Shown here piece after piece: positions 10,101-20,193 of a DNA stretch of 64,000 nt. A program made the position numbers and the translations under genes. Within the stretch, counting starts at the first letter, position 1, and each line of letters opens with the position of its first letter. This DNA comes from Streptomyces avermitilis MA-4680 = NBRC 14893 (lineage in GTDB: Bacteria > Actinomycetota > Actinomycetes > Streptomycetales > Streptomycetaceae), in assembly GCF_000009765.2 (NCBI RefSeq), contig NC_003155.5, positions 992,001-1,056,000 of the forward strand, in the 5' to 3' direction. The notes under the pieces were generated by a model. It was not told the DNA's origin. It saw only the letters and a list, made by a program, of their open reading frames with translations, and made no database searches.

Positions 10101-10276
10101 AGGTCTCGGCGGGCTCCGTTGGCGAGCATCTCCTCGCGGCTGTGCCGCACGATGCTCTCCACGCCCTCGCGCAGATTGCGCCAGTACTCGGTGACGTTGT
10201 GGGCACCGGGCAGCCGAGCCGCCATGCCGGTGATCGCGATGGAGTCGGGGTGCTCGTGAGCGGGAATCCGAGTCAC
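7163..10276 (-). CDS. Polyketide synthase module, KS-AT-ACP
   Basis: 1037 residues in the order KS (about 10-440), AT (about 530-840), ACP (about 935-1010). KS active site TACSTSLVAVH with both histidines (VEAHGTGT, NIGHLDAAAG). AT nucleophile GHSVGE and the specificity motif RAFHSPLM, which indicates malonyl-CoA. Carrier site IGGHSLMAM. No KR, DH or ER, so the added two-carbon unit stays a beta-keto group unless another enzyme acts. GTG 10276 was chosen because AAGGA sits just upstream and the sequence before it is not KS-like. The C-terminal acidic tail may be a docking element. It extends the chain made by the FAAL-ACP-C / A-PCP pair encoded upstream. Confidence 0.95.
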   Translation of the reverse strand: MTRIPAHEHPDSIAITGMAARLPGAHNVTEYWRNLREGVESIVRHSREEMLANGARRDLVDDPYYVNASAPLEDADRFDAAFFGYAAREASIMEPQHRVFLECAYHALEDAAYDSRRDDALVGVFGGSTMNTYILHNVMPHAEDVVGLVGDLQTMVGNDKDYLTTRVSHKLDLRGPSLAVQTACSTSLVAVHMACRALVDDECDIALAGGASVRMPHAAGYLANPGGTSSPDGHCRAFDADAGGSVVGSGVGVVVLKRLADALRDGDQIHAVIRGSAINNDGQAKASFTAPSVDGQSRAVARALRRAGVDARDIQMVEAHGTGTPLGDPIEVAALTRAFRDWTEDTSYCWLGSAKPNIGHLDAAAGIAGLIKTVLSLKNRKVPPVVNFRRPNPKLALDSSPFRVATELTRLEGDEPLLASVNSLAMGGTNAHVVLEEAPPVRSGGASRRRRHPVLLSAKSGEALEDLSQSLGQWARENPHADVADVAHTLATGRRELPLRRALTAHDLDDVAYGLSTRGSRSQREAQARGSVRTAFLFPGQGTQLPAMGARLAQGDPVFAAHLDRVIGLFQERAGVDLLPVLRPDASTLEEARTTLTATEYTQPALFAVEWALGRTLMDYGVRPYAMLGHSVGELVAATLGGVLDLAPAVELVARRGRLMSETPEGAMLYVNLAEEEAAKLLDDVPGDLTLAAVNADQLVVVSGAPQEVEELAARLRADGVSCGRLEVTRAFHSPLMDTAADTFRQAADSHELHAPQGLVVSNVTGGYLTAQEATDGDYWGRQLRHTVRFNDGLNTLVRDGVSVFIELGPGHTLTRLAAGLGTQAASLTTLAGEGGEEPQDLLDLLTGFWLEGGDVDWSEFYAQEERLRLSLPLYPFARTRHWLDPLPVKTVRTEQAEAAPRAQATPEKPAPRKEIGTTPAQRYVAALWTELLGTDEFGLNDSFFEIGGHSLMAMQMVTRMRKEGAEGLEMTTLFELPTVVGLAEQLERLGVPVPDSGAARTSEDDEETAALLAEVAALSDDEVQARLAELEGDTGA

Positions 10277-10286
10277 TGATCGTCCT

Positions 10287-12011
10287 TCACTGTCGCAGCT
10301 GCCAGGGTGTCGGCGGGCCATCGCGGTCGACGCGCCGCAAGGCGGCCAACCGCCGGGCCAGGTCGCGGGGGCGCGGGTACTCGAAGACCTCGTGGACGGG
10401 GAAGTCCACGCCGAGCGCGGCGGAGATACGGCCGTGCACCCGGGTCACCACCAGGGAGTGGGCGCCCAGGTCGAAGACGTTGACGTCCGGCGCCACGTCG
10501 GGGGCGGCCAGGGCGGCCGCCCAGGCGGCACACACGGCGGCCTCGATCTCGGCCGGGGAAGCGGCATCCGGGAGGCGTTGCGCATGGCGCTCCTCGGCCA
10601 GCCGCTCGAGGGCGGCCTCGTCGAGCTTGCCGTTGGCGGTGGTGGGCAGCCGCTCCAGGAGGACCCCCTGCTCGGGGAGCATGGCGGGGGGCAGCCGTGC
10701 GGCGACGTGATCCCGGACGGCCCCGAGGTCGATGCCGGTGCCGACCAGGTAGGCGACCAGCCGAGCCGGGGTGCCGATGACGCGTACTTCCGCGGACACG
10801 ACACCCGGTGCGCTCCGCAGCGTTCGCTCTATCTCACCGAGTTCGGCCCGGTGCCCGCGGATCTTCACCTGGCGGTCCGCGCGTCCGACGACCACGAAGA
10901 CACCGTCGTGTCGTGCGTACGCGAGGTCCCCGGTGCGATAGAGGACCTCGTCCGTGTCCTGGCACCTGACGAAGCGTTCCGCGGTCAATTCCGGTCGCCG
11001 CAGGTAGCCGTCGGCGACACCGGGGCCACCGATGCGGATCTCGCCCAAAGCGCCGACCGGTACCGGACGACCCTGTTCATCGACCAGGTCGATCCGGGCG
11101 GCCGCGGTGGCGCTGCCGACGGGAACCAACCGCGGCGGCTCCGCTCCTTCGGGCGGGCGGGGTATTTCGTACATCAGGCAGTTCACCGTGGCTTCGGTGG
11201 GCCCGTACCCGTTGAACAGCCGGCAGTCGGGGGCCGCCAGAACGCGCATGCCTTCCGCGGTCACCCCCTTGAGCACTTCACCACCCAGGAGGACGAGTCG
11301 CAGATCGGGCAACGGCTCGCCCGCGGCAATGAGTTCATCGGCGAACGACGGGGTGGTGAACAACACCGAGACACGTTCGCGGCGCAGGAAGCGGGCATAG
11401 GCCCGGGCGCTGAGCCGGTCCTCCTGACCGGGCACCACGACGCAGCCGCCGAACGGCAGGAAGGTGAAGAGTTCCTGAAGCCCGAAGTCGAAGCCGAGGG
11501 AGAGTGTCTGTGCCACCCGCGCCCACGGGCCCAGTTGCCAGGTGTCGGCGCACCAGGCGATGAGCCGGCCGATCTGCTCGTGTCGGATGAGGACGCCCTT
11601 GGGCCGACCGGTCGAGCCGCTGGTGTAGACGGTGAAGGCCGCGGCGTCGGGGATCTCCGGTACGTGCGAGCGCGAAGGCCCTGGGGCGTGCTCGTCCCCA
11701 TCCGCTACGGCGTCCAGGACGACGACCTCGATGGCGGGCTGCGCGACTGCCGCGAGGCGGGCGGCACGGTCGGCCTGATCGGCGGAGGCGATCAGGGCCG
11801 CCGGTCGACAGTCCTCCACCATGTGCCGCAGTCGCTCGTCGGGGAAGTCGACAGGCAATGGCAGGACGCCGAGTCCCGCCTCCCACGCCCCGTACAGGGC
11901 GACGACGAAGTCGGCCGGAGACGTGATCAGCAAACCGGCCTGTTGCCGCGCCAAGGCCGCGGCGGTCGAGTCCTGCTCGGCGCGGACGGATGTGCCGGCG
12001 AAGGCGGTCAT
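10287..12011 (-). CDS. NRPS A-PCP lacking the first part of its A domain
   Basis: 574 residues. The A domain starts near core motif A2; the segment before it (the first ~45 residues of an A domain) is encoded at the C-terminus of the preceding FAAL-ACP-C protein. Motifs seen: [43 protein letters not shown] and NGKLDEAAL, then a carrier site LGAHSLVVT (Ala for the usual second Gly). Pocket residues read about D-F-Q-F-L-G-G-V-N-K, unassigned. The two ORFs are 4 bp apart, and ATG 12011 has a strong AAGGAG about 8 bases upstream, so the split is translated as two proteins rather than being an obvious sequencing slip. Confidence 0.88.
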   Translation of the reverse strand: MTAFAGTSVRAEQDSTAAALARQQAGLLITSPADFVVALYGAWEAGLGVLPLPVDFPDERLRHMVEDCRPAALIASADQADRAARLAAVAQPAIEVVVLDAVADGDEHAPGPSRSHVPEIPDAAAFTVYTSGSTGRPKGVLIRHEQIGRLIAWCADTWQLGPWARVAQTLSLGFDFGLQELFTFLPFGGCVVVPGQEDRLSARAYARFLRRERVSVLFTTPSFADELIAAGEPLPDLRLVLLGGEVLKGVTAEGMRVLAAPDCRLFNGYGPTEATVNCLMYEIPRPPEGAEPPRLVPVGSATAAARIDLVDEQGRPVPVGALGEIRIGGPGVADGYLRRPELTAERFVRCQDTDEVLYRTGDLAYARHDGVFVVVGRADRQVKIRGHRAELGEIERTLRSAPGVVSAEVRVIGTPARLVAYLVGTGIDLGAVRDHVAARLPPAMLPEQGVLLERLPTTANGKLDEAALERLAEERHAQRLPDAASPAEIEAAVCAAWAAALAAPDVAPDVNVFDLGAHSLVVTRVHGRISAALGVDFPVHEVFEYPRPRDLARRLAALRRVDRDGPPTPWQLRQ

Positions 12012-12015
12012 GCGG

Positions 12016-15000
12016 TCAGCTCCTTCCGTCGTCGACGAGGCGCAGCGCGTGGGCGACCCGTTCGACCTGCCGGGTGAACTCGGCGTGGCTCCACACCTGG
12101 TGGGGCCCCTGGATCGCGGGCGCACCGGGTGTGTGCTCGGCCACCGCCCTGACCCGCTGAAGCAGCGAAGGCTCCAAGGGCGGGGTCGCGCACCGTCCGA
12201 TGCGTTCGAGGAGTGCGGCGTCGTGGTCGGACAGGACGGTGAGGTCGGCGAGCCGCGCCCCGTAGGTCCGCTCCGACGCGGCGAGTGCCGCGCAGAACGT
12301 GTCGAGCACCGCACGGGCGGTCCGTTCGGTGAACAGGTCGGCGGCGTAGTCCAGCGTGAGGTGGAGACCTTCGGGACCGGGCGTGACCACCAGGTCCAGG
12401 TCGTAGCGGCAGCTACGCCTCTCGATGGGGACGGTTCTCAACACGAGTGTGTCAAGGGCGAGTTCGGTCTCGCTGCCGGACAGTGCCTCCAGCAGGCCCC
12501 TCACGTCCGGCAGTGGGTTCTCCTGGTAGGTGATGAGCGTCTCGACCAGCGGTGTGCGGCCGGGTTCGCGGTCGGGACGGACGGCCTCAACGGCGCGGGC
12601 CAGCGGATACAGACCGGCGTCCATGCCGGCGGTGAGCTGGGCGCGGGCTGCGGCGACCAACGGTTCCAGGAGCCGGTCCGGCTCGACGTCGAGGGCCAGG
12701 GGGACCGTGTTCGTGCACAAACCGCCGATGGCCCCGTGGCGCCCGCCGGTGCGGCCGGTCACCGGCACACCCACCACAACGGGCGCCGGCGTGCCGTAGC
12801 GCCGCAAGGTGGCGGCCCACAACACGGCCAGGAGGCTGACCGGGTCCTGACCCGCCGGCCCGGGGACGGCAGGGGCGGGCACCCGCGCCTCGACCCGGGC
12901 ACCCCGGCTGCCGCGGACGGCGGTGCGGGGGAAGTCGGTGCGCACGCCGAGCGACGCGGCGCGGCGTGGCAGCACCTCGCGCAGGAAGGCGTCGCGCTCG
13001 CCGGCTTCCTCGGAGTCGAGGTAGGCCCGTTGTTCTCGCACGTACGCGTCGTACGACCCCGGCTCGGGCAGGCGCACCGGGCGCCCGGCGATCAGGGCGG
13101 AGTAGGCGGATCCGAGGTCACGGAGCACCAAGGACAGCGACCACAGATCGGTGACCAAGTGATGCACCACGACCTGGTAGACACGCCGCGTCGGGGTCTG
13201 CCACCGATACAGGCGCAGCAGTGGTCCTTGCTCGGGGTCAAAGGGCAGCGCGGCCGCCTCGGACAGCTGCTGCGCCAGCCTGTCCTCGGCGACGGGCACC
13301 GGCGTCAGGGCGAGGGCATCGCGCATGCGCCGGGTGGACACGGGTTCTCGGCGTCCGTCGGCCCCGGACGACGTGAAGCGGACGTGCAGCTCCGGTTGGT
13401 GCTCCAGGGCCGTGCGCAGGGCCTGTTCGAACAGATCGTGGTCGGTGCCCGGACCGGGCTCGCAGGCGAAGGAGATGGTGTAGGCGTCGCTGTCGGGGGC
13501 GAGCATGTGCAGGAACAGCAGGGATTCCTGAGCCTTGGACAGCGCGCCGGAGGCCTCGTCGCCTGCCCGGACCGGCGCCGGTTCGGCGGTGCCGACCCGC
13601 TCCATCAGGCCCGCGACGGTGGCGCCTTCCAAGAGGTCGCGGACGGGGATGTCCACGCCGGCGTGGCGCGCGATCAGTTCCGTCAGCCGTACGGCGCCCA
13701 GCGAGTCGAGGCCGTGCAGGGTGAGCGGCCGATCGTCGCCGACACCCGTGCCGAGCACCTCCCGCACGGCCCGGCGTACAGCGGCTGTGGGGGCCGTGTC
13801 GCCCGGAGTGGGGCCCCGGCCGTGGTCGAAGCGGTGGTCGGCGTAGTCACCCGCCAGGTACCGGGTGCGGCACTCGCCGCGTCTCAGCTTGCCGCTGGTG
13901 GTCTTGGGCACAGTGCCTCGGGGCACCCCGACGATCTCGTGCGGGGCCAGGCCGAAGGACGTGGCGATGGCACCGGCGATCCGCGCCCGGTCGTCGTCGG
14001 TCAGGCTTTGTCCCGGGCGCAGTTCCGCGACGATCACCACGCCCTGGTCGTCCGGTGCGGCGAACGCGGCAACGCAACCGGGGCGCACCGCGGGGCAGAG
14101 GTCGACGACGAGCCGTTCGATGTCCTGGGGGTGGTGATTGCGGCCCCGAACGATGATGACGTCCTTGATGCGGCCCGTGACGTGGAGTTCGCCGTCCTGG
14201 AGAAAGCCGAGGTCACCGGTGCGCAGCCACTTCTTGTCGCTGCCGCTGACGTTCGCGGCGAACACCTCGGAGGTCAGGTCGGGCCGATTCCAGTACCCGG
14301 CCGCGACGGCCGGCCCGTGCACCAGGATCTCCCCCACTTCCCCCGCGGGCAGCGGCGTGCCGTCCGCCCCGCCGACGGCGACCTCGCAGTCACGCGGCAC
14401 TCCACAGGTGACGACTTCCTCCCCCTCACGGCAGATGCGGGTGCTCGCGCCCGCGCCCACGGGCACCGAGGTCACCAACAACGTGGATTCCGCCAGCCCG
14501 TAGCAAGGAACGAAAGCGTCGTCCCTGAACCCTGCCGGGGCGAGCGCCTCGGCGAAGCGGCGGAGCGTGTTGGTGGATACGGGTTCGGCACCGCTGTAGG
14601 CGGTCCGCCAGCCGCTGAGATCGAGGCCGGCGGGCAGTCCGTCGCGGTCGACGGTGCGGGCCACGAGTTCGTACGCGAAGTCGGGGGCGCCGCTGGTGGT
14701 CACCCCGTACGTGTGCACGGCGGCGGGCCATGCCGTCGGGTTGCGGATGAAGTCGATCGGCGAGGCCAGGTAGGCGTGGCACCCGGTGTGCAGGGGGTGA
14801 AGGATGTTTCCGATCAGGCCCATGTCGTGATACGCGGGCAGCCAGCTCAGCACGACGCTGTCCGCGGTGTGCCGGAACGCGTCGCGGATGGCGGTCAGGT
14901 TCGCCGTGAGATTGCCGTGCGTCACCATGACGCCGCGCGGTTCGGCGGTGGAGCCCGAGGTGTACTGCAGGAAGGCCAGCGTGTCGGGGGCCGGGGACTC

Positions 15001-15462
15001 GCTCGGGACATATCGGTCCTCGCCGGTGCGCCACAACGCCGGGGTGGCGAGCGCATCCGCCACGTACTCGGCCATGCCCGCGTCGGAGGTCCAGGTCACC
15101 CGGGAACCGCTGTCCTGCTGGATGCGGCGTACCTTGGCGCGGTCCTCCGCGGTGTCGAGCAGGGGGTACACGGGGACCGGGACGCATCCGGCGTACAGGC
15201 AGCCGACGAATGAGGTGACGAAGTCGAGTCCGGGCGGCTGGACCAGCAGGACGCGGTCGCCTGGGGCGGCTTCGGCGAGCAGCGCGGCGGCCACCGCGGC
15301 CGCCGCGTCGTCGAGTTCGGCACACGTGCGTGAGTCGGTGCGGTCCTTGAGGTCGGTGAGCCAGGACAGCGCGACGGCTGTGCCCTCTCGCTCGGCGCGC
15401 GCCCGTATCGCTCCGACGAGGTCGAGCGGGGTCGATGTGCGTGTCAACCGGGTCTCCCTCAT
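12016..15462 (-). CDS. FAAL-ACP-C starter protein with a terminal A-domain stub
   Basis: 1148 residues. Fatty acyl-AMP ligase (about 1-590: [45 protein letters not shown]), ACP (about 605-680, site GLDSLGAV), condensation domain (about 695-1090, HHLVTDL in place of HHxxxDG, with the catalytic His kept but Gly replaced by Leu), then about 50 residues that match the very start of an A domain. FAALs activate free fatty acids as adenylates and load an ACP; the C domain then acylates the first amino acid. This is the likely first step of assembly, giving a lipid-capped chain. ATGA overlap with the upstream Gln-type A-PCP. It should be read together with the acylase at 25.3-27.6 kb. Confidence 0.93.
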   Translation of the reverse strand: MRETRLTRTSTPLDLVGAIRARAEREGTAVALSWLTDLKDRTDSRTCAELDDAAAAVAAALLAEAAPGDRVLLVQPPGLDFVTSFVGCLYAGCVPVPVYPLLDTAEDRAKVRRIQQDSGSRVTWTSDAGMAEYVADALATPALWRTGEDRYVPSESPAPDTLAFLQYTSGSTAEPRGVMVTHGNLTANLTAIRDAFRHTADSVVLSWLPAYHDMGLIGNILHPLHTGCHAYLASPIDFIRNPTAWPAAVHTYGVTTSGAPDFAYELVARTVDRDGLPAGLDLSGWRTAYSGAEPVSTNTLRRFAEALAPAGFRDDAFVPCYGLAESTLLVTSVPVGAGASTRICREGEEVVTCGVPRDCEVAVGGADGTPLPAGEVGEILVHGPAVAAGYWNRPDLTSEVFAANVSGSDKKWLRTGDLGFLQDGELHVTGRIKDVIIVRGRNHHPQDIERLVVDLCPAVRPGCVAAFAAPDDQGVVIVAELRPGQSLTDDDRARIAGAIATSFGLAPHEIVGVPRGTVPKTTSGKLRRGECRTRYLAGDYADHRFDHGRGPTPGDTAPTAAVRRAVREVLGTGVGDDRPLTLHGLDSLGAVRLTELIARHAGVDIPVRDLLEGATVAGLMERVGTAEPAPVRAGDEASGALSKAQESLLFLHMLAPDSDAYTISFACEPGPGTDHDLFEQALRTALEHQPELHVRFTSSGADGRREPVSTRRMRDALALTPVPVAEDRLAQQLSEAAALPFDPEQGPLLRLYRWQTPTRRVYQVVVHHLVTDLWSLSLVLRDLGSAYSALIAGRPVRLPEPGSYDAYVREQRAYLDSEEAGERDAFLREVLPRRAASLGVRTDFPRTAVRGSRGARVEARVPAPAVPGPAGQDPVSLLAVLWAATLRRYGTPAPVVVGVPVTGRTGGRHGAIGGLCTNTVPLALDVEPDRLLEPLVAAARAQLTAGMDAGLYPLARAVEAVRPDREPGRTPLVETLITYQENPLPDVRGLLEALSGSETELALDTLVLRTVPIERRSCRYDLDLVVTPGPEGLHLTLDYAADLFTERTARAVLDTFCAALAASERTYGARLADLTVLSDHDAALLERIGRCATPPLEPSLLQRVRAVAEHTPGAPAIQGPHQVWSHAEFTRQVERVAHALRLVDDGRS

Positions 15463-17384
15463 CGTTCACCTGCTCGGGCACGGGGGTCGGGTCGCTCGTC
15501 GGGCCCCGTCGGCCCCTCGCCACCGGCCCCGGATCGGTCCAGGTAGGCGGCCAGGTCGCGCAGGCGTGGGTTCTCGAACACGGCGACCAGGGGGACTCGC
15601 CGGCCCCGTGCGCGACGCAGCCGTCCGGCCAGGCGGATGGCCAACAGCGACTGGCCGCCGAGTTGGAAGAAGTCGTCCGTCGCGCCGACGGGCCGGACAC
15701 CGAGGACGTCCGACCACACTTCGGCGAGCATGATCTCGGTGGCGCTCTGCGGCGGGACATGGTCCGGACGCTCGCGTTCGGGGTCAAGGCCGTGGTCCGC
15801 GGGTGGTGGCAGCGCGGCTCGGTCGGCCTTGCCCGCGGCGGTGGTGGGGATGCGATCCACGGGCACGATCGCGGACGGGATCATGTAGGGCGGCAGATGT
15901 GCGCGGGCGACACGGTGCAGTTCGGCCGCGCCGGGCCCCCCGCGACCGGGGACGTAGTGGACGGCGATACCGCGCCCGCCCGGACAGTCGTCCCGCACCG
16001 AGGCGATCACCTGGTGGGCGTCCGTCTCCCGGGACAACACGCCCTCGATCTCGCCGAGTTCGATGCGGTAGCCCCGCAGCTTGACCTGCCCGTCGGTGCG
16101 CCCGAGGTACTCCAGCCCATCCGGTCCCGGCCGGGCCACATCGCCTGTGCGGTACATGCGCGAGCCGTCCGCGGCGAACGGGTCGGCGACGAAACGCCGG
16201 GCGGTCAGGCCGGCCCGGGCGTGGTAGCCGCGGGCAACTCCCGTGCCGGCCACGTATATCTCGCCGGTCTCGCCCTGACGCACCGGCCGCAGCAGGGCGT
16301 CGAGGACGTACACCCGTACGCCGGGGAGCGGGGCTCCGATGTGTGGCTGCGGCGCGTCGGCCACGGGCGCGGAAGTCGCGTCGACCGTGCACTCCGTGGG
16401 GCCGTACAGGTTCACGGGGATCACCCCGCCGGCGGCGGCCAGGTCGCGCAGCCTGGTCCACAGGGAGGGGACGATGGCCTCGCCTCCGATGAGCAACCGC
16501 AGGGGGGTGCGGCCTGGGGCGGGGCTGAAGTGGTCGAGGAGCGGCGCGAGGTGGGAGGGAGTGATGTCCAGGTCGGTCAGGGAGTGGGCGTCGATGGCGG
16601 CGGCGAGTTCCGCCGGGTCCGATCGGGTCTTCTCGCCCAGCAGGACGAGGGTGTCGCCGCGGAACAGCCGCAGCCACTGCTGGACGGACGCGTCGAAGGA
16701 GATGCTCGCGTTCCAGCCCACGCGGCCCGGGGGCGTTCCCGTGAGCATGCCGCGCTCCAGGGCGTCCAACAGTCGGGGCAGGGATCCGTGTTGGACGGCC
16801 ACGCTCTTGGGGCGCCCCGTCGAGCCCGAGGTGTAGAGCGTGTACGCGAGGCCGGCGGGGTGCTGCGGGAGCGCCCGCAGATCCCCGGAGGTCGTGGAGG
16901 GCACGGAGAGCCGCTCCACGCGCAGCGCCCGTGCATCCGACCCCGTGGGCAGGCGGCCCACCGTGGTGGAGTCCACCAGGACGAGGAGCGCCCCGCTGTC
17001 CCTGAGCGTGTAGGAGAGCCGTTCACTCGGGTGGGCGGGGTCGAGCGGGAGATAGGCGGCGCCCGACTTCAGGATGCCGAGCAGCCCGACGACGAGTCCC
17101 GTGCCGCGGCCCAGACACAGTCCGACCACGGTCTCGGGGCCCGCGCCGCGGGCCGCGAGGGCGGCGGCGACGGCATCGGATCGGCGGTCGAGTTCGGCGA
17201 AGGAGAGGCGTCCGTCCTCCGCGACGACGGCGGTACGGTCCGGGAAGCGGACCACGCATGCCTCGAACCGCTCGTGCAAGGAAGCCCGGTTGTCCGGCTG
17301 TGTCCGGGGCTGCGTTCCAGGCGGTGGGGAGTACGCGGAGGGGACCTGGTCGACCGTCGCGGCAACGGACGCCGAATCAGTCAT
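15459..17384 (-). CDS. NRPS A-PCP, predicted glutamine-activating
   Basis: 641 residues: A domain (about 35-535) with [43 protein letters not shown] and TTAAGKADR, then a PCP (site LGGQSLLAI). The pocket, read by alignment to GrsA ([30 protein letters not shown]), is D-A-Q-D-L-G-L-V-D-K, one change from the published Gln code D-A-Q-D-L-G-V-V-D-K. There is no C domain, so transfer is to a C domain in trans. ATG 17384 has AGGAG about 10 bases upstream. First NRPS gene after the radical SAM gene. The C-terminal tail is Arg/Pro/Gly-rich and disordered-looking. Confidence 0.92.
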   Translation of the reverse strand: MTDSASVAATVDQVPSAYSPPPGTQPRTQPDNRASLHERFEACVVRFPDRTAVVAEDGRLSFAELDRRSDAVAAALAARGAGPETVVGLCLGRGTGLVVGLLGILKSGAAYLPLDPAHPSERLSYTLRDSGALLVLVDSTTVGRLPTGSDARALRVERLSVPSTTSGDLRALPQHPAGLAYTLYTSGSTGRPKSVAVQHGSLPRLLDALERGMLTGTPPGRVGWNASISFDASVQQWLRLFRGDTLVLLGEKTRSDPAELAAAIDAHSLTDLDITPSHLAPLLDHFSPAPGRTPLRLLIGGEAIVPSLWTRLRDLAAAGGVIPVNLYGPTECTVDATSAPVADAPQPHIGAPLPGVRVYVLDALLRPVRQGETGEIYVAGTGVARGYHARAGLTARRFVADPFAADGSRMYRTGDVARPGPDGLEYLGRTDGQVKLRGYRIELGEIEGVLSRETDAHQVIASVRDDCPGGRGIAVHYVPGRGGPGAAELHRVARAHLPPYMIPSAIVPVDRIPTTAAGKADRAALPPPADHGLDPERERPDHVPPQSATEIMLAEVWSDVLGVRPVGATDDFFQLGGQSLLAIRLAGRLRRARGRRVPLVAVFENPRLRDLAAYLDRSGAGGEGPTGPDERPDPRARAGER

Positions 17385-17431
17385 GATGCTCGCACTCCTT
17401 TCCGAAGGTGGCCCGGGTCGGCGTGGATGGT

Positions 17432-19072
17432 TCAGAAGCGAAAGCGAGCCGGTGCCGAGTCGAGCGCGCCCACGGCGGCTGCGAACTGCCGCTCCAGCGA
17501 ACGCAGTTGGGAGGTGCCGTCCGATCCGCCGGTGTCGCGGACGCGCATGATCTGCTCGGAGAGCTGCAGGATCGGGGTCAGCTCGCCGACGCCGACGCCT
17601 TTGCCCGCGAGGTAGGGCAGCGACCAGAAGTCGAAGTCGTACAGCGGGAGCCAGGTGGAGCCGGTGACCCTGTCGAACATGGAATCGGTCAGGTCGGCCG
17701 CCTCGCTCGAGGTCATCGTGGCGTGGCTCCAGCTGTAGCCCTCGCCCTCGATGCCGAGCGCCTCCTTGTTCTGGTAGACGGGCGAGCGGGGGTTGGCCCA
17801 CCAGGCCTGCGCCCTCCAGAAGGTCGGCTTCGTCTCGTTGAGGAAGTCGACGGTGTTGCTCACCGTGCGGGCGTTCTCACCGGGAAACCCGACGATGATG
17901 GAGGCGAAGGTGGTGATGTCACGTTCGTTGAGCCGTTCGAGCCCGACGCGGTACTGGCTGTCCTGAGCGAGCTTGTGCATGTTGGCGAGAATCTCGGTGT
18001 CGCCGGATTCGATTCCCAGGAACACCCCGGAGCAGCCGCTCTCGGCGGCCAGGTCGAACGCTTCCTCGTCCCGGGCGTTGGAGCATCGGAAGTAGGAGTA
18101 CCACCGCAGCCCGAGGTCCTCCTCGATCATCATGCGGCAGATTTCCTTGAACCGCTTGGGCGGTACGTTGAAGGTGTCGTCGACGAACACGATGTTCTTG
18201 ACACCGAGTTCCGCCATGGCGCGCAGCTCCTTGCGCACGGTGTCCACGGACGCCGCCGCCAACGCACCGGCCCTTGAGGGGTAGTCGCAGAAGCTGCACT
18301 TGAAGGCGCAGCTTCGGGCGGTGCGCAACTGGGCGGTGACACCTATCAGTTCCGGGGAGAAGCCCGACCAGTCGATGGAGCTGTCGTCGAGATCGTTGCT
18401 CTCCGGACGGCGCCGGGTCAGTTGCCACATGCCGTCCGTGCAGTGGATGACGTTGTCGACGGCGGAGATGTCCCGCCCTTCCTTGAGGGCCAGGGCGAGC
18501 CTCGCGAGGGTGGTCTCTCCTTGTGATTCCTGCACGTACGAGTCGGCACCCATCGCGTCGAAGAGGTCTTGGACGGTGCCGGTGATGCCGTTCAGGCACA
18601 GGTTGTCGACGAGGGGGCCGCCGATCACGATGTGGCTGTCGGGCGAGTGCTCCCGGATGAACTCCACGATGGGCACGACCGGAAGGATGTTGACGTAGAA
18701 CGTGGTGGTGACCGCCACCACCGTGGGCCGCTGCGCCAGCAGGTCCGCGAGTCGATCGCGCTCGCCGCTGTAGAGCGACACCGGTTCGGCGCTCACGCCG
18801 CGCCGGCGAAGAAAGCTGGTCAGATACAGCGCCGCGAGGTTGAAGACCTCTCCGACGTGATAGCGGTCGTGCCGTCCGGTGACGCGATTGCGCAGGGTGC
18901 TGAAGGCGTCCATCCACGGCATCGGTCGCCCGTCGACGACCAGATGCTCCTTACGGAAGATCTGGGACTCCGGTGAACTGGGGCCCGCCCGTTCACTCAT
19001 GACCCGATAGTCGTCGAAGTTTCCCTCGTTGTAGCCGATGACCACGCAGTCGAGGCCGGCCATGCGATGCAC
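17432..19072 (-). CDS. Radical SAM enzyme with cobalamin-type N-terminal domain
   Basis: 546 residues. N-terminal Rossmann-like domain (about 65-200), as in B12-binding radical SAM proteins, then the cluster motif C255-AFK-C259-SF-C262 and the barrel ([28 protein letters not shown]). The opening ([15 protein letters not shown]) recalls the PhpK P-methyltransferase group, but I cannot confirm the subfamily; no phosphonate genes are seen. Likely reaction: methylation or another radical C-C bond step at an unactivated carbon of a precursor or peptide. First gene of the 19 kb minus-strand operon, about 70 bp downstream of a SARP-type promoter. ATG 19072 or the in-frame ATG 19063 could be the true start. 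Confidence 0.9.
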   Translation of the reverse strand: MHRMAGLDCVVIGYNEGNFDDYRVMSERAGPSSPESQIFRKEHLVVDGRPMPWMDAFSTLRNRVTGRHDRYHVGEVFNLAALYLTSFLRRRGVSAEPVSLYSGERDRLADLLAQRPTVVAVTTTFYVNILPVVPIVEFIREHSPDSHIVIGGPLVDNLCLNGITGTVQDLFDAMGADSYVQESQGETTLARLALALKEGRDISAVDNVIHCTDGMWQLTRRRPESNDLDDSSIDWSGFSPELIGVTAQLRTARSCAFKCSFCDYPSRAGALAAASVDTVRKELRAMAELGVKNIVFVDDTFNVPPKRFKEICRMMIEEDLGLRWYSYFRCSNARDEEAFDLAAESGCSGVFLGIESGDTEILANMHKLAQDSQYRVGLERLNERDITTFASIIVGFPGENARTVSNTVDFLNETKPTFWRAQAWWANPRSPVYQNKEALGIEGEGYSWSHATMTSSEAADLTDSMFDRVTGSTWLPLYDFDFWSLPYLAGKGVGVGELTPILQLSEQIMRVRDTGGSDGTSQLRSLERQFAAAVGALDSAPARFRF

Positions 19073-19143
19073 ACCCCCGCAGTTCGGTCGGGGCCCACGG
19101 ACGAATCCGTCGCCTTCCCGGGCGCGGTGCCGGGAACGGATGG

Positions 19144-19175
19144 ACCGTACGCGGGGCCGGTTGTACGGGAGTTAC
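19144..19175 (-). promoter_or_regulatory. SARP-type operator/promoter e, radical SAM-P450 operon
   Basis: Read on the minus strand: TAAC (19174-19171), 7 bases, CAAC (19163-19160), 10 bases, TACGGT (19149-19144). Spacing is identical to six other sites in this window. The 11-bp direct repeats overlap the -35 position and the TACGGT is the -10 box. It points at the radical SAM gene and so at the whole 19 kb operon. Confidence 0.72.
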
Positions 19176-19254
19176 GCGCCCGGCGCCCCGCGAGATTTCG
19201 CCATTGGGCCGGATGGCGTCACCTGTCTACGCTTGATGATCACTAGAAGGTCCC

Positions 19255-19995
19255 GTGCCTGCTGCTGCATCCTCGTTGAATGGGGAGCGCAACCCTCGCA
19301 CTCGCCGGTGGCGGCCCTCGGGGTGCGCCGGCACCCGCTGCGCTGGCGGCGTACCCCGTCACCGGCGACGATCGGGCGCGTGCTCGGGGCCATTGCCGGC
19401 GACGCCCTGGACGCAGCGGTGGGGCCTACCTCGCCGACCGGCACCGCGTGGCCACCGCCCCGGCGGGCCTGCGGGTCATCGCGGTGGACGGCAAGGCGCA
19501 CACCCACTCCGGCACCGGGCACGGCCGGCGGGAATCGCGCGCGATCAAGACCTGCTCGATCGCGGACCGCCTCGGCGGCATCGCCTTCGCGCACGCGAAA
19601 CTCGCCCTGTGCGTCCACCGCCACCGAAGGCTCACCGGCAAACGCGAGACCCGCGAGAGCATCTACAGCGTGACCAGCCTCGATGCCCACCAGACCAGCC
19701 CAGCCGACCTCGCCGCAGCCATCCGCGGGCACTGGGGAGTGGAAAACTCCAGCCACCACATCAGAACGTCACCTTCGCCGAGGACTCCTCCACCGTCCAC
19801 ACCGGCACCGCACCCCGCGCCATGGCCGCCTTCCGCACCCCGCGCCATGGCCGCCTTCCGCAACCTCGCCATCGACGCCTTCAAGGCCTCGAAGCCGGCA
19901 ACATCGCCAAGACCACCCGGACCATCCGCGACGAACCTGAACGAGCCCTCCGGATCCTGGGCATCACCTACAACCAGGACACCCATGGAACTTGA
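19255..19995 (+). pseudogene. ISAs1-family transposase remnant
   Basis: Conserved pieces of an ISAs1-type DDE transposase are spread over two frames: LRVIAVDGKAHTHSGTG, IADRLGGIAFAHAKLAL, RGHWGVENSSHHIR, then a frame change to VTFAEDSSTVHTGTAPRAM and AAFRNLAIDAF. There are frameshifts, an internal deletion and a short repeated segment near 19820-19858 (CGCCATGGCCGCCTTCCGCA twice). It cannot make a working transposase. It sits between the divergent radical SAM operon and the SARP gene and marks an old insertion there; the SARP operator of the operon is untouched. Confidence 0.85.
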
Positions 19996-20044
19996 TCAAG
20001 CCCTGCCCTGTTATAGATCCTTGCATTTGACATGGACACATGCG

Positions 20045-20075
20045 TAACCTCACTTCGGTCGCCGACTCGTACGAG
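20045..20075 (+). promoter_or_regulatory. Weak candidate SARP operator upstream of the SARP gene
   Basis: TAAC at 20045 and a TACGAG at 20070 are 25 bases apart, exactly as in the seven better sites, but the second repeat is CGGT instead of NAAC. It may be a degraded autoregulatory site or chance. Confidence 0.25.
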
Positions 20076-20193
20076 CTTCCCAATTCCACGCCTGGTCACT
20101 ACACGGACATCCTCGCCGAATTTCCACGTCCGCTTTCATCCGAGACCATCAGCTCCCCCCACTCTCGTCCCCCCATGAGGAGTCTTGCGCTCG

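Noticed and set aside
11821..15213. Very long plus-strand open frame (over 1100 codons) opposite the FAAL-ACP-C gene
   Set aside because: It is a GC-bias shadow: no ribosome site, no recognisable domain, and the minus strand carries clear FAAL, ACP and C motifs. The same applies to long antisense frames at 0.8-2.6, 5.9-8.9, 37.2-39.2 and 41.3-44.0 kb.
17432..19072. A phosphonate/phosphinate pathway suggested by the PhpK-like start of the radical SAM protein
   Set aside because: No phosphoenolpyruvate mutase or other phosphonate gene is present in the window, and the similarity is to a short N-terminal motif only.
20041..20193. A confident SARP autoregulatory site
   Set aside because: Only the first TAAC and the -10 fit; the second repeat is lost. 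Kept as a weak feature, not used to define the motif.
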